A DNA stretch of 9,415 bases from Chitinophagaceae bacterium. Lineage in GTDB: Bacteria; Bacteroidota; Bacteroidia; Chitinophagales; Chitinophagaceae. The position numbers and the translations under genes are program-made. The stretch is from contig DMPB01000099.1 of NCBI GenBank assembly GCA_003456175.1, positions 54,189 to 63,603 of the forward strand. The letters run 5' to 3'. A model generated the notes under the pieces. It worked only from the letters and a program-made list of their open reading frames with translations, did no database searches and had not been told where the DNA came from. Numbering within the stretch: the first letter of the stretch is position 1; each line of letters starts with the position of its first letter. Below, in pieces: positions 6,202-9,415 of the stretch.

Positions 6202-6894
6202 ATTCACTACATAATTAAAATAATTAATGGTTACACGACCTTTTTTATTTTTAAGCAAGTTGGCATCGTTTGGCTTGGCACCCTCTTCAAACTCAAGTGT
6301 AATTCCTTTAGGTAGCTTGTAATCTTTTGTATTAAAACTAAATACAACCTTATCGGGAAGGCCGTAATTGGCAAACTTGCCATAAGTCATTTCCATTTCG
6401 TAAGTGCCATTTTCTTTGGTTGTAGTAACGGCTTTCATGATGAGCAAGTTAGCTTCATCGATATACATAGTAGTAAGTACAACATCGCTGCTTTCACTCA
6501 TCGGTATCAACTTCACCACACGCACTTTAACGCCCTTAATAGTTTCTTCGCCAGCTGCAAATGCTGTAAAGTTGGTGGTGGCAAGCATGTTACTCATATT
6601 GATACTTACACCGCCTTTGGGCAGCAGTGATATACCTCCGCTGCGCTCAAGCTTAAAAGTATTAGGCTTTTTGTAAAACACTTTCACCTTACTAATAGGT
6701 GCTTTAATAAATACAATATCAGTTTTCATTACACCATCGGCAGTATAACTATTTACCTGATCTAGTTTTGCTTTTACTTTCAACACAAGGGGAGTCATAT
6801 CTTGTGTGTAAGCATTTACGTAAGTGTACATGGCAACCATGAACACAATAAACACTTTACCAATTGCTTTGATATATGGCTTAAAATGCTTCAT
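6199..6894 (-). CDS. LolA-like outer-membrane lipoprotein-sorting family protein
   Basis: A 231-residue exported protein. From the ATG at 6894 it has a signal peptide (MKHFKPYIKAIGKVFIVFM, then TYVNA at 24-28). The mature part carries the LolA/LolB-fold pattern: VKAKLDQVNSYTADGVMKTD (40-59), strands with KVKVFYKKPNTFKLER (69-84), and later paired strands LTTMYIDEANLLIMKAVTTT (140-159) followed by ENGTYEMEMTYGKF. This antiparallel half-barrel binds lipid or lipoprotein acyl chains in the periplasm. A longer start at 6933 would overlap the permease gene and place 13 charged residues before the signal peptide, so 6894, four bases after the permease stop, is preferred. Being cotranscribed with an ABC exporter suggests that it receives the exported molecule or delivers a lipoprotein; this is inference. 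It is not necessarily the housekeeping LolA. Confidence 0.82.
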   Translation of the reverse strand: MKHFKPYIKAIGKVFIVFMVAMYTYVNAYTQDMTPLVLKVKAKLDQVNSYTADGVMKTDIVFIKAPISKVKVFYKKPNTFKLERSGGISLLPKGGVSINMSNMLATTNFTAFAAGEETIKGVKVRVVKLIPMSESSDVVLTTMYIDEANLLIMKAVTTTKENGTYEMEMTYGKFANYGLPDKVVFSFNTKDYKLPKGITLEFEEGAKPNDANLLKNKKGRVTINYFNYVVN

Positions 6895-6898
6895 ACGT

Positions 6899-7771
6899 TT
6901 AGGTTGTAATATCTTTCTTCTTGAAAATAACAACAGCAGCCCCTACAAAAGCTACGATGTGTAGTAACAATACAATAATAGAATTAATGATACGACTACT
7001 GTTTTGAATAGTGCCTGTTAATGATTGATTTTCGGCATTTACCTGAACATCAAAAAACTCTTTCCAATTATTCATGTGGGTAACAAACAAGTATGGTCTT
7101 ATGTAATTATAAAAAGGAATGTTCATTGTGCTGAGTACTGTTAGAAATACGATAATACTCATAGTAGTTACAATAGGACCGATACTGTTTTCAGAAAAAA
7201 TACTCAGTAAAAAACCTAGTGCTGCTACTGCTACCATACTAACAGCAGCAAAACCGAAGGCACCAACATAGCGCCAAAACACATCGGTATCATCAAGAAT
7301 AACAATGTAGCTACTTTTAAGTAGCATCATATCATCAGTACCAAAAATGAGCATGCTGCCGAATAACGCCATGCAGGCCATCCAAGTAAGTAGCAGCAAA
7401 GTATAAATACTTGCAGCAAAAAACTTACTTAATAGCCATTGCGTTCTACTAAATGGCTTTGTGAGCACAAGCCGTAAAGTTCCCATATTTGCCTCACCGC
7501 TAATCATATCGGCGGATATGAGTGTTACTAGTAAGGGAACTTGCACTAACAACATTTGTAAGATAATGTAGCAAATAAGGTAGCCATTAAGAATGTTACC
7601 TTCTATTTCAAGACTACTAATGCTACCTATCATGAAATCAACATAACTCTGTCCATCTACTTTTAGGCCAAGTTGTACGGCACCGATTAAGGCAGTAATG
7701 GCTGCGAACGAAATATACGTTCGTGGTCTGCGAAATATCTTATAAAGTTCAATACTGGTAAGTTGCCACAT
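6899..7771 (-). CDS. ABC-2 type transporter permease
   Basis: A 290-residue inner-membrane protein with six likely transmembrane segments (about 18-34, 64-86, 115-142, 168-192, 197-215 and 261-283). It has the ABC-2 cytosolic motif SGEANMGTLRLVLTKPFSR (91-109), which resembles the E.GTL..L.KP.SR loop of exporters of the NatB/BcrB/CcmB-like group. It opens with the usual short cytosolic WQLTSIELYKIFRRPRTYI. The gene overlaps the end of the ATPase gene by 23 bases and has GGAG (minus strand 7781-7778) six bases before its ATG, so the two are translated together as halves of one transporter. The substrate is unknown: related systems export antibiotics, Na+, lipids or polysaccharide. The next gene encodes a LolA-like periplasmic protein, which favours a lipid-related or envelope substrate. 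Confidence 0.9.
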   Translation of the reverse strand: MWQLTSIELYKIFRRPRTYISFAAITALIGAVQLGLKVDGQSYVDFMIGSISSLEIEGNILNGYLICYIILQMLLVQVPLLVTLISADMISGEANMGTLRLVLTKPFSRTQWLLSKFFAASIYTLLLLTWMACMALFGSMLIFGTDDMMLLKSSYIVILDDTDVFWRYVGAFGFAAVSMVAVAALGFLLSIFSENSIGPIVTTMSIIVFLTVLSTMNIPFYNYIRPYLFVTHMNNWKEFFDVQVNAENQSLTGTIQNSSRIINSIIVLLLHIVAFVGAAVVIFKKKDITT

Positions 7772-8684
7772 GTTGTGCTCCGCTGGTTACTTGTAAAAAA
7801 TAATCTTCTAAACTGTGCTTGGGTTGCAGGCTGTATACCGCTATGTTCGATTGTACTAAGAAAGCATTTAAAGCAGGAATTTGGTTGCGATGCATTTTAA
7901 GTACAATATGGCTTTGGCGTTGTGGTTGCAAGTACTGCGGCCATTGGCTTTGCTGTAACACATTTAATGCAGCATTAGGGTTATCGCAAGTAAGTTCAAC
8001 AATAGCTTGGGCTGGATCGAAAAGTGTTGTTGCATCGCCTTCTACCAATTTCTTGCCTTTATCAATAATGAGTACGCGTGTTGCCACTTGCTCTATTTCG
8101 CTGAGTAGGTGGCTGCTTACAACCACTGTTTTGTGCATTTCGCGGCTAAGCCTTAAAATTAGATTACGAATATCGGCAATACCTTGTGGGTCAAGGCCAT
8201 TGGTGGGCTCGTCGAGTATTACGATAGATGGCTCATGTATTAAAGCAATGGCAATGCCTAAACGTTGCTTCATACCTTGACTAAAAGTTTTCACAACATC
8301 TTTAGCTCGTTCGGCTAAGCCCACCATTTCGAGCTGTTGCATTAATTGTTGCTGGGTAGGCTTGATACCGCTTAGCCTAGCAAAGAGCCTTAAGTTATCG
8401 TAGGCGCTAAGGTATTTGTACACATCGGGCTTTTCAATTACAGCACCCATTTGCCGTAAGGCTCCGGTTCTGTTTTCGCTGAGCGATTGCCCAACTATAT
8501 TGATGGTGCCGCTTGTAGGTGTGATTAAACTCAACAACATACGCAGCGTGGTGCTTTTGCCAGCGCCGTTTTGCCCTAAGAAACCATACACATCGCCTTT
8601 GAGTACGGTGAACGATATGTCGTTAACTGCTTGAAAGGTTCCGAAATGCTTGCTGAGCCCTTGTACTTCTATTACAGGTTGCAT
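7749..8684 (-). CDS. ABC transporter ATP-binding protein (BcrA/NatA-like)
   Basis: A 311-residue cytosolic ATPase that powers the adjacent permease. All nucleotide-binding motifs are present: Walker A GQNGAGKST (37-45), signature FSQGMKQRL (134-142, the common ABC-2 exporter variant of LSGGQ), Walker B IVILDEP with NGLDP D-loop (154-166), and switch histidine H192 in SSHLLSEI. At the Q-loop, GAVIEKPDVYKYLSAYDNL (80-98) has Glu where many families have Gln, as is usual for BcrA-type drug and lantibiotic exporters. About 80 residues follow the ATPase domain (from about 225), a C-terminal extension typical of this group. It is the first gene of the minus-strand operon, with a plausible promoter at 8724-8717. 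Codons for ALRQMG contain one copy of the 14-base repeat (8448-8461). Confidence 0.95.
   Translation of the reverse strand: MQPVIEVQGLSKHFGTFQAVNDISFTVLKGDVYGFLGQNGAGKSTTLRMLLSLITPTSGTINIVGQSLSENRTGALRQMGAVIEKPDVYKYLSAYDNLRLFARLSGIKPTQQQLMQQLEMVGLAERAKDVVKTFSQGMKQRLGIAIALIHEPSIVILDEPTNGLDPQGIADIRNLILRLSREMHKTVVVSSHLLSEIEQVATRVLIIDKGKKLVEGDATTLFDPAQAIVELTCDNPNAALNVLQQSQWPQYLQPQRQSHIVLKMHRNQIPALNAFLVQSNIAVYSLQPKHSLEDYFLQVTSGAQHVATYQY
8448..8461 (+). repeat. Copy of CATTTDCCGTAAGG motif (CATTTGCCGTAAGG)
   Basis: Full match inside the ABC ATPase gene. On the sense strand it is read as Ala-Leu-Arg-Gln-Met, a third reading register for the same word. Confidence 0.8.
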
Positions 8685-8716
8685 GTAGTACTAACGTGTA
8701 GTATTTAAATTGGTTG

Positions 8717-8724
8717 CAAAACTA
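8717..8724 (-). promoter_or_regulatory. Putative -7 box of the ABC/LolA-like operon
   Basis: TAGTTTTG on the minus strand matches the Bacteroidota -7 consensus TAnnTTTG at every fixed position and lies 32 bases before the ATG at 8684. No convincing TTTG/TTG is found at the usual distance upstream, so only the -7 element is supported. Confidence 0.45.
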
Positions 8725-8802
8725 TTCAAATAGGGATGGTTGAGCAGTGTTTTTACAAATAATTATGGTTGGCATTAGCATGGGTGTAATTAATCTGTTG
8801 AG

Positions 8803-8816
8803 CATTTACCGTAAGG
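8803..8816 (+). repeat. Intergenic copy of the motif (CATTTACCGTAAGG)
   Basis: Exact copy in the divergent region between the ABC operon and arfB, ending 13 bases before the putative arfB -7 box. Confidence 0.8.
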
Positions 8817-8829
8817 TTATATTAAGAAC

Positions 8830-8837
8830 TACCTTTA
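8830..8837 (+). promoter_or_regulatory. Putative -7 box of arfB, implying a near-leaderless mRNA
   Basis: TACCTTTA matches the -7 consensus TAnnTTTG except for the last base and is the same octamer as in the promoter of the tricorn-type gene. It ends only four bases before the arfB ATG at 8842, so transcription would start at or next to the start codon. No ribosome binding site is visible. A copy of the 14-base repeat (8803-8816) ends 13 bases upstream; no clear -33 box is seen. Confidence 0.4.
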
Positions 8838-8841
8838 TGGC

Positions 8842-9252
8842 ATGCAAGTGCATTTTGAACAAGAAATTGTATTTACAACGGCTCGCAGTGGCGGTAAGGG
8901 CGGACAGCATGTGAATAAAGTAGAAACGGCCGTTACCGGCAAATGGGATATCATTCAAAGCCATCGAATTACTACAGACGAAAAAGCTATTTTATTGCAA
9001 AAATTGCAGCACTTACTCACGAAAGATGGGGTTTTGCTTGTAAAATCGCAAGTAGATAGAACACAATTAGGTAATAAGCAACGCGTTGTACAGAAAATGC
9101 ATCTATTAGTGCATAAAGCTTTGATACCCAAAAAAGCTCGTATTGCCACAAAGCCAAGTAAGGCTTCGCAACTACAACGGATTGAGGCTAAAAAGAAACA
9201 TTCGGCCAAAAAACAACAGCGACAAAAAAATATTGGATATGATGGTGCGTAA
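8842..9252 (+). CDS. arfB: Alternative ribosome-rescue factor / peptidyl-tRNA hydrolase ArfB
   Basis: A 136-residue class I release-factor-like protein without codon-recognition domains. The catalytic GGQ motif is at 20-22 within ARSGGKGGQHVNKVETAV, directly followed by the conserved HVNK. The C-terminal tail is strongly basic (PKKARIATKPSKASQLQRIE, then KKKHSAKKQQRQK), as in ArfB/YaeJ, where this tail enters the empty mRNA channel of stalled ribosomes so that the GGQ hydrolyses the peptidyl-tRNA. Length fits ArfB (about 140 residues) and excludes RF1/RF2. The arrangement K.R..TKPSKAS..QR.E.KK matches the family rather than PrfH. The gene overlaps the following lipoprotein gene by 14 bases, suggesting cotranscription, although no functional link is obvious. 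Confidence 0.93.
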   Translation: MQVHFEQEIVFTTARSGGKGGQHVNKVETAVTGKWDIIQSHRITTDEKAILLQKLQHLLTKDGVLLVKSQVDRTQLGNKQRVVQKMHLLVHKALIPKKARIATKPSKASQLQRIEAKKKHSAKKQQRQKNIGYDGA

Positions 9253-9415
9253 ATTATTGCTATTGAAAGTGTGGGTAGTAACATCAATTACTCTTATTGT
9301 TGCGGCTTGTGGTAGAGAAACATCAAGTACAAACACGAACCCACCAACATACGACTTACAATTGCGTTTCGTAAACTTTATGGGCAACGACACAGCAAAA
9401 GTGAATACCAATTAT
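9239..9415 (+). CDS. Putative lipoprotein, possibly MbnP-like (partial, 3' end missing)
   Basis: An open frame of 59 codons runs from ATG 9239 to the right edge. It starts MMVRKLLLLK with a hydrophobic stretch VWVVTSITLIVAAC: VAAC is a good lipobox, so C25 should be lipid-anchored after signal peptidase II cleavage. A short Thr/Ser/Asn linker follows (RETSSTNTNPPT), then YDLQLRFVNFMGNDTAKVNT. A strand of this kind just after a lipoprotein linker (L.F.N..G......T.Y) recalls the start of MbnP-family proteins, copper- or tryptophan-derivative-binding periplasmic proteins common in Bacteroidota, but too little is present to be sure. The start overlaps the end of arfB by 14 bases; ATG 9242 is an equally possible start. 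Confidence 0.7.
   Translation, partial: MMVRKLLLLKVWVVTSITLIVAACGRETSSTNTNPPTYDLQLRFVNFMGNDTAKVNTNY

Noticed and set aside
6895..6933. Start at 6933 for the LolA-like protein
   Set aside because: It would overlap the permease gene and put 13 mostly basic residues before a normal signal peptide that begins with the Met at 6894.
7819..8634. Plus-strand open frames opposite the ABC ATPase (7819-8280, 8416-8634)
   Set aside because: Antisense to conserved Walker and signature motifs; no independent evidence.
8955..9411. Minus-strand open frames opposite arfB and the lipoprotein (8955-9287, 9172-9411)
   Set aside because: Composition is Cys/Phe-rich as expected for the complement of Lys/Ala-rich coding DNA; arfB has an intact GGQ domain on the other strand.
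1..9415. tRNA, rRNA, CRISPR array, insertion sequence or phage attachment site
   Set aside because: No cloverleaf, direct-repeat/spacer array, transposase or integrase coding sequence was seen on either strand.

Overview
The window looks like chromosomal DNA from a Bacteroidota bacterium, most likely a Chitinophagaceae-like member. The base composition is moderately AT-rich. Shine-Dalgarno sequences are weak or absent. Putative promoters carry the Bacteroidota -7 box (TAnnTTTG type), and the gene families are typical of the phylum (periplasmic tricorn-type protease, LolA-like protein with an ABC exporter, lipoproteins). This assignment is inference; there is no rRNA or other marker gene here. 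The sequence is densely coding, with no gene-free stretch over 300 bases.

Layout: (1) 1-1451, minus: N-terminal 483 codons of a secreted tricorn-type beta-propeller protease, which runs off the left edge. (2) 1495-2187, plus: a soluble M23-fold metallopeptidase, divergent from (1), ending before a GC-rich hairpin at 2202-2232. (3) 2261-3280, minus: an aldo/keto reductase. (4) 3281-3418: a divergent control region holding a perfect 14-bp inverted repeat. (5) 3419-5389, plus: pdxA and a LacX-like aldose epimerase, probably one operon, closed by a hairpin terminator at 5401-5445. (6) 8684 down to 5448, minus: a five-gene operon of ABC ATPase, ABC-2 permease, LolA-like protein, secreted helical protein and small Cys-containing lipoprotein, with overlaps or short gaps at every junction. 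(7) 8685-8841: a divergent promoter region. (8) 8842-9415, plus: arfB (ribosome rescue) overlapping the start of a lipoprotein gene that runs off the right edge.

The most striking signal is not a gene. A 14-base word, CATTTDCCGTAAGG (D = A/G/T), occurs seven times without mismatch to that consensus, plus an eighth copy with the intact 8-base core. It lies on both strands, inside genes in several reading frames and between genes, and once as a perfect inverted pair. An 8-mer is expected about 0.3 times by chance in this length (both strands, equal base frequencies), and the core CCGTAAGG is found 8 times. Density, length, A/T-flanked core, indifference to reading frame and the inverted-pair arrangement resemble the DNA uptake sequences of Pasteurellaceae and Neisseriaceae. 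A recombination, segregation or methylation signal is also possible.

Functional links: pdxA belongs to DXP-dependent vitamin B6 synthesis. The ABC/LolA-like operon suggests an envelope export or lipid/lipoprotein-handling system whose substrate cannot be read from sequence. An 18-bp perfect inverted repeat within that operon pairs the stop codon of the LolA-like gene with codon 4 of the next gene and buries its start codon in a stem.
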